Assembly: GCF_017549005.1 (NCBI RefSeq)
Contig: NZ_JAFYYT010000003.1
Coordinates: forward strand, 62,001 to 126,000
Direction: 5' to 3'
DNA length: 64,000 nucleotides
From: Ruminococcus sp.
Lineage (GTDB): Bacteria; Bacillota; Clostridia; Oscillospirales; Ruminococcaceae
The position numbers were made by a program, and so were the translations under genes. The notes below the pieces were generated by a model. That model ran no database searches, had not been told where the DNA came from, and saw nothing but the letters and a program-made list of their open reading frames with translations. This document shows positions 1 through 8,250 of this stretch, one piece after another. Every line of letters begins with the position of its first letter. Positions within the stretch are counted from its first letter, which is position 1.

Positions 1-1
1 A

Positions 2-1378
2 ATGTCAGATGAAAGAATGCCTTACAAAATTTATCTCGAGGAGAACGAGCTTCCAAAGCAGTGGTACAATGTACGTGCTGATATGAAAAAAAAGCCCGCA
101 CCTCTTCTCAATCCCGGTACTGGCAAGCCCTGTACAGCAGAGGAGCTCAGCCACGTTTTCTGTGACGAGCTCGTAAAGCAGGAAATGGACGAGACAACAC
201 CTTATATCGACATTCCTGCCGAGATACAGGACTTCTACAAGATGTTCCGTCCGTCACCCCTCGTAAGAGCTTACTTCCTCGAGAAGAAGCTCGGCACACC
301 TGCAAAGATCTACTACAAGTTCGAGGGTAACAATACCAGCGGAAGCCACAAGCTCAATTCCGCTATCGCTCAGGCTTACTATGCAAAGAAGCAGGGCCTC
401 AAGGGCGTTACAACAGAAACAGGCGCAGGCCAGTGGGGTACAGCTCTTTCAATGGCTTGTGCTTACTTCGGCCTCGACTGCAACGTATACATGGTAAAGG
501 TAAGCTACGAGCAGAAGCCCTTCCGCCGCGAGGTTATGCGTACATACGGCGCAAACGTAACCCCTTCTCCTTCCACAACAACTGAGGTCGGCAGAAAGAT
601 ACTCGAGGAATTCCCCGGCACTAACGGAAGCCTCGGCTGCGCTATTTCAGAGGCAGTTGAAGCTGCTACTTCCAAGGAAGGCTACCGTTACGTTCTCGGA
701 AGCGTTCTTGCTCAGGTTCTTCTCCACCAGTCCATCATCGGTCTCGAAGCAAAGGCTGCTATGGACAAGTACAACATCAAGCCTGATATCATCATCGGCT
801 GTGCAGGCGGCGGTTCAAACCTCGGCGGACTTATCTCACCATTCATGGGCCAGAAGCTCCGCGGCGAAGCTGATTACCGCTTCATCGCTGTTGAGCCTGC
901 ATCATGCCCGAGCCTTACAAGAGGTACATACGCTTACGACTTCTGCGACACAGGTAAGGTTTGCCCTCTCCAGAAGATGTACACACTCGGCAGCGGCTTC
1001 ATGCCTTCACCTAACCACGCAGGCGGTCTCCGTTACCACGGCATGAGCTCCATACTCTCTGAGCTCTACGATCAGGGTCTCATGGAAGCTACTTCTGTTG
1101 AGCAGACATCTGTATTCGAGGCTGCTGAGATGTTCGCAAGAGTTGAGGGTATACTCCCTGCTCCGGAGAGCAGCCATGCTATCCGCGCAGCTATCGACGA
1201 AGCCCTCAAGTGCAAGGAGACAGGCGAGGAGAAGACTATCCTCTTTGGTCTCACAGGTACAGGCTACTTTGATATGTACGCTTACGGCGCATACAACGAC
1301 GGCAAGATGAGCGACTATATCCCAACAGACGAGGAAATTGCAAAGTCACTTGCAAATCTTCCCAAGATCGAGGGCTAA
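2..1378 (+). CDS. trpB: Tryptophan synthase beta chain, TrpB2 type
   Basis: 458-residue PLP enzyme that condenses indole with L-serine to give L-tryptophan. The PLP lysine lies in the motif GSHKLNS (about residues 114-120), and the phosphate-binding loop CAGGGSN is at about residue 269. The extended N-terminus (KIYLEENELPKQWYN) and total length fit the TrpB2 branch rather than the ~400-residue TrpB1 that pairs with TrpA. No trpA or other trp gene is visible downstream, which fits a stand-alone TrpB2 that salvages indole. The first ATG is at base 2, so the ribosome binding site lies outside the window; an alternative start is Met6. Confidence 0.93.
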   Translation: MSDERMPYKIYLEENELPKQWYNVRADMKKKPAPLLNPGTGKPCTAEELSHVFCDELVKQEMDETTPYIDIPAEIQDFYKMFRPSPLVRAYFLEKKLGTPAKIYYKFEGNNTSGSHKLNSAIAQAYYAKKQGLKGVTTETGAGQWGTALSMACAYFGLDCNVYMVKVSYEQKPFRREVMRTYGANVTPSPSTTTEVGRKILEEFPGTNGSLGCAISEAVEAATSKEGYRYVLGSVLAQVLLHQSIIGLEAKAAMDKYNIKPDIIIGCAGGGSNLGGLISPFMGQKLRGEADYRFIAVEPASCPSLTRGTYAYDFCDTGKVCPLQKMYTLGSGFMPSPNHAGGLRYHGMSSILSELYDQGLMEATSVEQTSVFEAAEMFARVEGILPAPESSHAIRAAIDEALKCKETGEEKTILFGLTGTGYFDMYAYGAYNDGKMSDYIPTDEEIAKSLANLPKIEG

Positions 1379-1393
1379 GACTTTAATATAACG

Positions 1394-1424
1394 AAAAAGC
1401 TCCGCAATCGCGGAGCTTTTTGCT
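1394..1424 (+). terminator. Rho-independent terminator of trpB
   Basis: Perfect 12-bp arms (1394-1405 and 1410-1421) around a 4-nt loop, with GC-rich CTCCGC at the top and a T-run at the 3' foot. It sits 15 bases after the trpB stop and faces the convergent dockerin gene; the A-run on its other side may let it work in both directions. Confidence 0.9.
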
Positions 1425-1439
1425 GTTTGTGAATTGTTA

Positions 1440-2444
1440 TTATTCAAGTCCGAGGAGAATATTCTGTATCGCGTGAGCGTCACCTACAGTGATACCGTCG
1501 CCGCCCAAGTCTGCGTTAAAGCTGCCCTGTGCGGATATGCTGTACTTGTTCGGATTTGCCAGCGCCTGCATGATAAGCACTGCGTCCGACATATCAAGCT
1601 GTTCGTCGCAGTTTGCGTCACCGTCAACGGAGTTATGCATATCTATGATTGTTTCATTTCTTGGAAATGCTGGAGGATTATTGAGATTTTTAGAAAAAGC
1701 ATGATAATTTCTCAGACCTGTCGCTTTATAAATACTTCCTGCAAGAGATATCTCTTCGGAATATGACAGTTCTGTGTCAGGTACTAAATCTATGAAATCA
1801 AGTGCTTCATGCAGTTCTAAATGGCATTTAACATTGCTTTCATCAATAAATGCCTGCAATGCGTCTTTATTTTCAATTCCTTTGTATAATGTGAAATCAT
1901 TCAAGCTGTTTGCCGGGCTGTCTTCAAGTTTACAGTAATAATCAGGAGAGGAAAGTGCATATCTGCCATAGTAATATTTAAAATTCAGTGTTTTATCCTT
2001 GAATTTTTCATAAACCTTTTTTGCCTGTTCAAGTGTTAAGTCTTCATATGGTTTTGCAGTTACCTGCCATAACTTCGTGGCGACATATAGATTGTCTTTA
2101 TGAAAATCAGCATTCGGACAAATGCTCTCAATGGTCTGCTCAAATTCCTCATCAGAAACGTCGATTGGCAATTCAATAGTGAAAGAATTTTTCGGCAGAA
2201 CAACGATTTTTATTTTTCCGATCTCATTAACATAATATTGAACGCCGTTTTTTAAACTTAACATATCCTCTGCAGCTTCGATAGATGACGGATCCTCTAT
2301 CTGTGTGTATCCTTCAAGTTTTTCCGCTAATATTTCACTGTCATAAGCAGCAGGTATATTAGCAAATGCGTTCAGTCCCGATGTCATTCCTATCGTCATA
2401 ACAGCCGATATTAAAGCGGCTGTTATCTTTTTAGCTTTTTTCAT
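1440..2444 (-). CDS. Secreted protein with C-terminal type I dockerin
   Basis: 334 residues. The N-terminus has a lysine pair and a hydrophobic stretch (about 7-28) ending near NAFA, a Sec signal peptide. The middle (about 30-270) matches no enzyme family I recognise and shows no glycosidase signature. The last ~60 residues form a dockerin: two duplicated calcium-loop helices, GDANCDEQLDMSD and NADLGGDGITVGD, each followed by an A-x-x-I-x-x-x-L type helix. A dockerin docks to a cohesin on a scaffoldin, so this protein is probably part of a cellulosome or cell-surface complex. An AAGGAG site precedes the ATG. The dockerin call is strong; the role of the N-terminal module is unknown. Confidence 0.85.
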   Translation of the reverse strand: MKKAKKITAALISAVMTIGMTSGLNAFANIPAAYDSEILAEKLEGYTQIEDPSSIEAAEDMLSLKNGVQYYVNEIGKIKIVVLPKNSFTIELPIDVSDEEFEQTIESICPNADFHKDNLYVATKLWQVTAKPYEDLTLEQAKKVYEKFKDKTLNFKYYYGRYALSSPDYYCKLEDSPANSLNDFTLYKGIENKDALQAFIDESNVKCHLELHEALDFIDLVPDTELSYSEEISLAGSIYKATGLRNYHAFSKNLNNPPAFPRNETIIDMHNSVDGDANCDEQLDMSDAVLIMQALANPNKYSISAQGSFNADLGGDGITVGDAHAIQNILLGLE

Positions 2445-2741
2445 AATATCAACTCCTTAAAAACGGGCGTTATTATATTTCCTATCGATCAGACGTAAAA
2501 AACAGCTGCAGCGTCGCACCCTTTTATGAATTTTTGTAACGTACTCTTTGTCACCTTAATAATATCACATAATCCCTGTAAAATCAATTCTCACACGTAT
2601 TATAATTGGTATATATATATGAAATGCATATATCCATAAAACCACCGATACTTCCATGTTTCCCTGCAGCGGGCTTTCGGAATCTGCACTAATTACACTA
2701 AAAAGCGGCAATGCACCCATAAAGTTTGTGAATATTATATC
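2445..2741. other. AT-rich divergent intergenic region
   Basis: About 300 bases between the dockerin gene and the promoter of the next lipoprotein gene. It is AT-rich, with TATA-type runs near 2596-2620, and must hold the dockerin promoter. I see no convincing small gene or structured RNA. Confidence 0.5.
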
Positions 2742-2770
2742 TTGAATTATCCGTCAAAAATGTGTATCAT
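2742..2770 (+). promoter_or_regulatory. Sigma-A type promoter of the lipoprotein gene
   Basis: TTGAAT (2742-2747) and TATCAT (2765-2770) are separated by exactly 17 bases, about 45 bases upstream of the ATG at 2814. Confidence 0.6.
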
Positions 2771-2813
2771 ATTATGTGCAGACGTATTTAAAAGGCAAAA
2801 AGAAAGGATAAAT

Positions 2814-3539
2814 ATGAACAAAAGAAAGATCATCTGCCTTATGGCAGCCGCATTGCTGTGTTTTTCGGCAGCTTCCTGCGGCGATAAAGAAAAACCACCT
2901 GTCGGCAGCTCTGCGGCTGCTACCACCGCTCCCACAACTGCTGCCGAGACTAAGGAAACAACAGTTGTCACTTCTGCGGAAGCTACCACAGAAGCCGAAA
3001 CTACGGCAGAAGCAGCTCCCGAGGAGACTACTGCCGAAGCTGTAACGGACTCCGCTGACGACCGTCTTCCCGACGCAGTAAGGCTGTTTGAAGCTCTTAA
3101 TACTGCGGATATGATGCAGGCAGGCGCAGGAGTTGACGTCAACGAGGACGTTTCCAGGGAATTTACCCTTAAAATAAACGAAAGTCAGGTCACTTCCGTG
3201 TATTATCTTGTGAACGACAGCCGCTTCACAAACCTCGACCAGGTAAGGCAGTTCGTGAACGACTTCCTTTGCGGTGAGCTCCTCGAAAAGTACAAGAACA
3301 TATACGACGGCGAGAACGCCTCTTTCAGAACGTACAACGGCAATCTTTACTTCACCCATGAGGGCAGGGGCAGCGGCTTTGAGTATACGGGAACTCCCGA
3401 GATAACCGAAGCTGCGGCAGATTCCTTCACAGCGAAGGTATCCGTGAACACTCTCGGCGTTTCCGAGATATTCACGCTTAAAGCCGTTAAGCAGGACGAA
3501 AAATGGAAGGCAAGTTCCCTGACGGTCAGCAAGAAATAG
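2814..3539 (+). CDS. Putative lipoprotein, unknown function
   Basis: 241 residues. The chosen ATG follows an AGAAAGGA site; an upstream in-frame ATG at 2742 overlaps the promoter and lacks a Shine-Dalgarno. The N-terminus has a lipoprotein signal with lipobox SAASC, so the protein should be lipid-anchored on the outer face of the membrane. A low-complexity Thr/Glu/Ala linker (about residues 35-80) follows, then a globular domain of ~150 residues ending in a beta-rich segment. The domain faintly resembles small secreted inhibitor or lipoprotein folds, but I cannot assign a family. Confidence 0.75.
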   Translation: MNKRKIICLMAAALLCFSAASCGDKEKPPVGSSAAATTAPTTAAETKETTVVTSAEATTEAETTAEAAPEETTAEAVTDSADDRLPDAVRLFEALNTADMMQAGAGVDVNEDVSREFTLKINESQVTSVYYLVNDSRFTNLDQVRQFVNDFLCGELLEKYKNIYDGENASFRTYNGNLYFTHEGRGSGFEYTGTPEITEAAADSFTAKVSVNTLGVSEIFTLKAVKQDEKWKASSLTVSKK

Positions 3540-3558
3540 CCGTTAGCCAATGAATAAT

Positions 3559-3607
3559 AAAAAAGCTCCTGTATTGTGAAATTATCACAGTACAAGAGCT
3601 TTTATTT
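3559..3607 (+). terminator. Terminator after the lipoprotein gene
   Basis: AAAAGCTC (3561-3568) pairs with GAGCTTTT (3597-3604) around a longer imperfect stem, followed by T-rich sequence. It lies 20 bases after the stop. Confidence 0.75.
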
Positions 3608-3642
3608 TGTGCAGACATACAAAGTTGAAAATTATTTTTTTC

Positions 3643-3679
3643 TTATTAAACGGGTTTCCGTTTAATAACCCCTTTTTTT
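3643..3679 (+). terminator. Second hairpin with T-run
   Basis: Perfect 11-bp arms TTATTAAACGG / CCGTTTAATAA around GTTT, followed by a seven-T run at 3673-3679. It may be a back-up terminator; its AT-rich lower stem is unlike the other terminators here. Confidence 0.45.
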
Positions 3680-3711
3680 GCCCCCTTATAGAAAGACATT
3701 TTTTCACACAT

Positions 3712-3736
3712 AAAAAACAGGCGGCAAAGCCGCCTG
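3712..3736 (-). terminator. Terminator of coaX
   Basis: CAGGCGGC (3718-3725), loop AAA, GCCGCCTG (3729-3736). On the minus strand this is followed by a six-T run, directly downstream of coaX. Confidence 0.85.
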
Positions 3737-3751
3737 CTGATAACTATTAAC

Positions 3752-4522
3752 TCACTTTTTGTTCTTCCTGTAGATAATGGCAAGACCCTTGATAAGCAGA
3801 TTGCTGTCGAGGATTATCTTTGTTTTGCACAGAGGCACGACGAGCTCGGAAAGGCCGCCTGTAGCAACGACTGTACACTTCTCGCCGAGCTCCTCCTCCA
3901 TGCGCTCGATGATACCGTCGAGTGCGCTTGCGTTGGAGTAGAGGATTCCGCTCTTGAGGCAGTCAACAGTGTTCGTGCCGATAACATGGGGCGGAACTTC
4001 AAAATTAATTTTGGGGAGCTGTGCCGTTCTTGCGGTAAGAGCGTCAGCGGATACCTTCATACCCGTGAGGATAACGCCGCCGCGGTAGTTTTTCTTGCTG
4101 TCAACGACGGAAAGTGTAGTAGCCGTGCCCATATCAATGATGATAAGTGGAACGGGGTACTGATTTATAGCGGCAACAGCGTCCACAGCCTGATCGCTTC
4201 CCAGCTGTCCGGGGTTGTCGATAAGGATATTGAGACCTGTTTTCACGCCGGGACCTGCAATCATAACGTCAACGTCAAAGAGCTTGCGGATAGCCTCTTT
4301 TACAGTGTTTGTTACCGATGGAACTACCGACGACATGATAGCGTCGTCTATGTCGTAAATGTTGAAGCTGTTCATTTCGAGGATAGTCTTGATAAGAACG
4401 GCATATTCCGCGGCAGTTGCGTTGTGATTGGTGCTTATGCGCTCAAAGAGGACAACCTGATCCTTGCTGTCAACGCAGCCGAAAACAATGTTTGTATTAC
4501 CGATATCTACTGCTAAAAGCAT
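3752..4522 (-). CDS. coaX: Type III pantothenate kinase
   Basis: 256 residues, the usual CoaX length. It phosphorylates pantothenate in the first step of coenzyme A synthesis, in the cytosol. The ASKHA-fold P-loop DIGNTNIVFG is at residues 6-15, the GxDQAVDAVAA-type segment at about 108-118 and the DMGTATT phosphate loop at about 129-135. AAGGAG lies before the ATG. The monocistronic position with its own terminator suggests independent expression; CoaX does not show CoA feedback inhibition in characterised members. Confidence 0.95.
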   Translation of the reverse strand: MLLAVDIGNTNIVFGCVDSKDQVVLFERISTNHNATAAEYAVLIKTILEMNSFNIYDIDDAIMSSVVPSVTNTVKEAIRKLFDVDVMIAGPGVKTGLNILIDNPGQLGSDQAVDAVAAINQYPVPLIIIDMGTATTLSVVDSKKNYRGGVILTGMKVSADALTARTAQLPKINFEVPPHVIGTNTVDCLKSGILYSNASALDGIIERMEEELGEKCTVVATGGLSELVVPLCKTKIILDSNLLIKGLAIIYRKNKK

Positions 4523-4601
4523 AAAAATTCTCCTTTTTACATGGTTTATTTTGCTGTCGGGAGCTTGTGAACGCCGGCAGCTCCTTAAAAAACAGGAGCT
4601 C

Positions 4602-6116
4602 TTATTTATCCGTGCGGAACGGCGGAAGCGGCAGGTCGTTTATGCCGAAAAGTCCGACGTCTGCATAGTTCGTCCACTTGAAGCGGGCAGAAACAGGTAT
4701 CTTAACCTTATCGCTGCGAAGCTCTATATACGGCAGTCTGACCGTCGCCTTTGCAGGGAAGAACTCACCATCGTCTCCGGCAAGCTCAAAGCCCTCGAGA
4801 CATCTTGCGTCCTTGCCGCCAAGTCCTTTTTCGCAGTTTTTAAGGTGTATGAGCATGGTGCTGCCCAATACTTCATAGCTGTCGTACATAGGCGGCATAG
4901 TATCGCTGTCGCTGAGTATGCCGTATACCATATTCATAGCCTGCAAGTAGAGCCTGTGTCCCACCTGTGACTTGTCCACGGGGTGAATGTTGTTGAATTC
5001 ACCGCAGTCGAGAGCCACAGCAAGACCCGTATTCTTTACAGTGCGGAAGACCCTTTCCTGTGCTTCTCTTACGTAAGCCCAGCTCTGATTATCGGGCTCC
5101 TCCTCGTACCTGAACATAGGCAGCTGCACGATAAGGAAAGGAAGCTCGTCGTCGTGCCAGTCGCTGCGCCAGTTCTCGATAAGGGTTTTAAGCAGCACAT
5201 CGTAGGTCTTTGCGCGGAAGTCGTCGGATTCTCCCTGATACCACAGCACGCCTGCAAGAGTATAGGGCGATACGCGGCTGAGCATGGTCTCATAAAGGCC
5301 GCCCGGGCGCAGGGGATTCTTTATATTCATAGGACCGGGGTACAGACTTTCGCCGAATTTTGCAATAATGGTGCTCCACTTTGTATTCGGGTGAGCTTTG
5401 AGGTATTCGTTGATCTCTCTGTCCCATTTTCCCTGTTTTTCGGAGTATGCGTCGTACTCGGCTATCATTTCCTCGTCGGTCTTGCCCTCTATGGCTTTAT
5501 CGTAGTCGTCAAGATAAGGGCGAAGACGGCTGTCATATTCGAGATATCTGCGGCTTGTCCACGCAGAAGCGGAAGTACCGCCCCAGTTGCAGCCGATTAT
5601 GCCGACTGTAACGCCGAGTCTGCGGCTGAGCTCCTTTGCGAAATAGTATCCCACAGCCGACCATGAGCGCGAATTATCGGGAGAGGGCAGCTGCCAGCCC
5701 GACTCCTTTTCAGCAGCGGTCAGCTCCTCGTTTGCCATCGGGCATTTGGGAGTATAGTAGAATCTCACATTCTCGCCTGTACAGCCTGCAAGGGCAGCAG
5801 CGCCCCTGCGCTCGTCCTTCAGCTCGAACTCCATGTTTGACTGTCCGCCTGCGAGCCATACCTCGCCGATAGCGACGTTATTGAAAACCTTTTTTACAGC
5901 TCCGCAACAGACTTCGAGGGTGCATGAGCCCAGCTCACGTCTCGGAGGGAGCACAGCTTCCCATTTACCGTCCTTTATGACTGCACGCGCCGAGCTCTGG
6001 AGCTCGGGAATGCTTACTGTGATTACCTTTTCCTTGTTGGTGCAGGTGCCGAAAACGCGGATGTTCTTGTTCCGCTGAAGCACCATGTTGTCACTGAAAA
6101 CAGCTGCTATCTTCAT
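4602..6116 (-). CDS. SGNH-type sialate O-acetylesterase-like protein
   Basis: 504 residues. The order is an N-terminal beta-sandwich-like part, the SGNH block I GGQSNME (about residues 91-97, nucleophile Ser), the oxyanion segment NWGGTSASAW, YQGESD (about 293-298), and the catalytic His motif NIHPVDK near 372. This matches the DUF303 / 9-O-acetylesterase family that removes acetyl groups from sialic acid or, in rumen-type bacteria, from plant polysaccharides. No signal peptide is seen, so it would act in the cytosol on imported oligosaccharides. The substrate is an inference. It lies 14 bases downstream of the next gene and is probably co-transcribed with it. Confidence 0.85.
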   Translation of the reverse strand: MKIAAVFSDNMVLQRNKNIRVFGTCTNKEKVITVSIPELQSSARAVIKDGKWEAVLPPRRELGSCTLEVCCGAVKKVFNNVAIGEVWLAGGQSNMEFELKDERRGAAALAGCTGENVRFYYTPKCPMANEELTAAEKESGWQLPSPDNSRSWSAVGYYFAKELSRRLGVTVGIIGCNWGGTSASAWTSRRYLEYDSRLRPYLDDYDKAIEGKTDEEMIAEYDAYSEKQGKWDREINEYLKAHPNTKWSTIIAKFGESLYPGPMNIKNPLRPGGLYETMLSRVSPYTLAGVLWYQGESDDFRAKTYDVLLKTLIENWRSDWHDDELPFLIVQLPMFRYEEEPDNQSWAYVREAQERVFRTVKNTGLAVALDCGEFNNIHPVDKSQVGHRLYLQAMNMVYGILSDSDTMPPMYDSYEVLGSTMLIHLKNCEKGLGGKDARCLEGFELAGDDGEFFPAKATVRLPYIELRSDKVKIPVSARFKWTNYADVGLFGINDLPLPPFRTDK

Positions 6117-6130
6117 AATTTTTCCCCTTT

Positions 6131-7075
6131 TTACTTAAAACTTAGTGCGCCTGTGTTCTCCATAGCCTTCAGCAGCGTGAAACGCGCTTCATCGCGGCAT
6201 TCGGGCTTTGCCATGTAGTACATATATGTCTCGAGGACGTTTATGGGACTTGCGGTCCTGCCCTCTATCTTGAACTGCTCAAAGCCCATAGGCACGTATT
6301 TTTCCCATATATCGTCGGGAGAGATATGTGTCCGGAGGTTTCTTATCTCAAAGAGACCTCTCTGGGAGTAAGGGCAGTCGCGGAAGTGGTCAGGGTCGTA
6401 TTTTGCCGCGTCAAACGGGAGATTCGGGTACTTCTTGATATGTTCGTTATATGCTATCTGCTGAACGCCTATGGAATGATAGTGAGCCGAGCGCCTCGGG
6501 CAGTTCGGTTCACAGCAGGCGTTTGACAGAAATTCTATCTTAGGTCTGTCCTCCATAGGTACCTGTTCGAGCAGGTCGAACCTGTTATTGAGGTCATAGT
6601 CCATAACGACTATGTGGTAGTCCTTTTTCAGCTCCCCGAGAAGACCCTCAATAGTATTCAGGCGTTTGCAGGTGGAGCTTGTGAGCTTGTAATCGGGGAA
6701 ATTATGACGGATATAGTCCTCAAGCAGAGGCGACATGACGATAGCTTCATTGAGCCCGTTGTTCGCCATAGCCATGACCATATTGCAGAACTGGTCGCTG
6801 AGATGTTTCTTTTCAAGTGCCGGGTTGGTGAATGTAAAGCGGAGAGGTATGCCCTTGTCGTTGAAGGCTTTGATAACGGCTCTGACAAAGGTCTTGTCGC
6901 ATACTCCGCCCTGAGTCCTGCCGCCGTTCCATATGGAGGGCGGAAAAACTCCGTAGAATGACGCTATCTCAACTCCCTCGCGGAAGAACCCGGGATTATG
7001 CTCGAGGAGCTCCGCAAAGAGCAGATTCAGCTTGAAATTACCCGAAAAGTCGGGCAGATGAAAACGTACTCGCAT
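6131..7075 (-). CDS. U32-like TIM-barrel protein, unknown substrate
   Basis: 314 residues, no signal peptide or membrane segment. A CCEPNC cysteine cluster at about residues 187-192, a further Cys in FRDCPYSQRG and the late motif FKIEGRT are reminiscent of peptidase U32-related proteins, in which clustered cysteines bind Fe-S. The classical U32 signature (E-x-F-xx-G-A-x-C) is not evident, so this is a distant relative at best. AAGGAG precedes the ATG, and it is co-directional with the esterase gene 14 bases downstream. I make no claim about the reaction. Confidence 0.6.
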   Translation of the reverse strand: MRVRFHLPDFSGNFKLNLLFAELLEHNPGFFREGVEIASFYGVFPPSIWNGGRTQGGVCDKTFVRAVIKAFNDKGIPLRFTFTNPALEKKHLSDQFCNMVMAMANNGLNEAIVMSPLLEDYIRHNFPDYKLTSSTCKRLNTIEGLLGELKKDYHIVVMDYDLNNRFDLLEQVPMEDRPKIEFLSNACCEPNCPRRSAHYHSIGVQQIAYNEHIKKYPNLPFDAAKYDPDHFRDCPYSQRGLFEIRNLRTHISPDDIWEKYVPMGFEQFKIEGRTASPINVLETYMYYMAKPECRDEARFTLLKAMENTGALSFK

Positions 7076-7179
7076 AAATTTCTCCTTAAATCAAAATTTT
7101 GCACAGAAGCGCAAAGCCGAGAGTTGAAAGTTCTCCTGCTGCCTTCGGCGACAGGATTTAAATAATATGAGCAAGCCCC

Positions 7180-7214
7180 TTAACTCTCAACTCTGCACTC
7201 TAAACTTTCAACTG
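7180..7214. repeat. Array of five imperfect 7-mers (TNAACTC) entering hydE
   Basis: TTAACTC, TCAACTC, TGCACTC, TAAACTT and TCAACTG follow each other in exact 7-nt register. The last two overlap the hydE coding end and supply its final codons and stop. A related inverted stretch (GAGAGTTGAAAGTT) lies 50 bases away near 7121. Confidence 0.6.
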
Positions 7215-8249
7215 ATCAATGCAGTCTCCGCGCTCCGAGACAACCTCGTAGCCTGCGGATCCTATCCTTCTCTGCAGGCAGCTGCGGCACTCTGCCGCCT
7301 CCTCGCCCGTGCATATCTTATTGTCGTACAGGTCGTACTTCTTACGCACCATAACAGGCGAAAGATTGGGCATTACAACATTGCAGCCCGTTTGCAGGCC
7401 GAGCTCCCTGCCGTTGGGAGCGATAGTTCCGAGAGCAGTCGTTGCAGGCAGCAGGACTTTCGGGAACATCAGCCTGAGTATTCCGAGAAGTCTCAGCGTA
7501 AGTTCAAGAGTTCCGCCCTTTTCAGCGGCAAATGGGGTCTTGTGGTGGGGAACAAAGGGGCCTATGCCTATCATCTGCGGCCGGAGCTCCTGCAAAAAGC
7601 GCAGGTCCGCGATCAGATGCTCCACAGTCTGACAGGGAGCTCCCACCATGAAGCCCGCACCGACCTGATAGCCCAGCTCTTTCAGCTGAAACAGGCAGTT
7701 TTTTCGGTTTTCAAGGCTCATTTCCTCAGGGTGGAGCTTTGAATACAGCTCCTGAGAAGCGGCTTCGTGACGGAGCAGATATCTGTCTGCACCTGCCTCT
7801 TTCAGCCTTTTGTAGCTCTCATAGGAGCGCTCTCCGAGGGAAAGCGTCACTGCACAGTCGGGGTACTTTGTCTTTATCTCGGATATAAGAGGGCATAGGA
7901 AATCATCGGTGAAAAATGCGTCCTCGCCGCCCTGCATTACGAATGTGCGGAAGCCCAGCTCATAGCCGTTTTCGCAGCATTTCAGTATATCTTCACGGGA
8001 AAGGCGGTAGCGGTCAGCTTCAGCATTTCCGCGTCGTATGCCGCAGTAAAGGCAGTTGTTCTTACAGTAGCTGGAGACCTCGATAAGTCCGCGGAGAAAC
8101 ACCTTTTTCCCGTAGCTTTTCTGTCTTACTTCATCAGCCCGTCTGCGGAGGAGCTCCGCAGCGTCTGTATCATCAGTGTTTATCAGCTCCCTCAGCTCAT
8201 TGTCTGTGAGGTCGCCTGTCCGGTACAGCTTTTCGACTAATCCTGTCAT
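7200..8249 (-). CDS. hydE: [FeFe]-hydrogenase H-cluster maturase HydE, radical SAM
   Basis: 349 residues. HydE works with HydF and HydG to build the di-iron site of [FeFe]-hydrogenase. The radical-SAM motif CKNNCLYC (CxxxCxxC, about residues 62-69) is followed by the GxxE-type QGGED segment, and the core is BioB-like. Near the C-terminus C-x7-C-x2-C (in ICTGEEAAECRSC) has the spacing I recall for the accessory second cluster of Thermotoga HydE. Start: ATG one base after the nadA stop, with a weak GGGCGG site, so translation is probably coupled to nadA. No hydF, hydG or hydrogenase gene is in the window. Confidence 0.92.
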   Translation of the reverse strand: MTGLVEKLYRTGDLTDNELRELINTDDTDAAELLRRRADEVRQKSYGKKVFLRGLIEVSSYCKNNCLYCGIRRGNAEADRYRLSREDILKCCENGYELGFRTFVMQGGEDAFFTDDFLCPLISEIKTKYPDCAVTLSLGERSYESYKRLKEAGADRYLLRHEAASQELYSKLHPEEMSLENRKNCLFQLKELGYQVGAGFMVGAPCQTVEHLIADLRFLQELRPQMIGIGPFVPHHKTPFAAEKGGTLELTLRLLGILRLMFPKVLLPATTALGTIAPNGRELGLQTGCNVVMPNLSPVMVRKKYDLYDNKICTGEEAAECRSCLQRRIGSAGYEVVSERGDCIDQLKV

Positions 8250-8250
8250 A

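Noticed and set aside
4560-4600. Terminator after the esterase gene (AGCTCCT / AGGAGCT arms)
   Set aside because: The T-run is in the loop rather than after the stem, so it does not have intrinsic terminator form.
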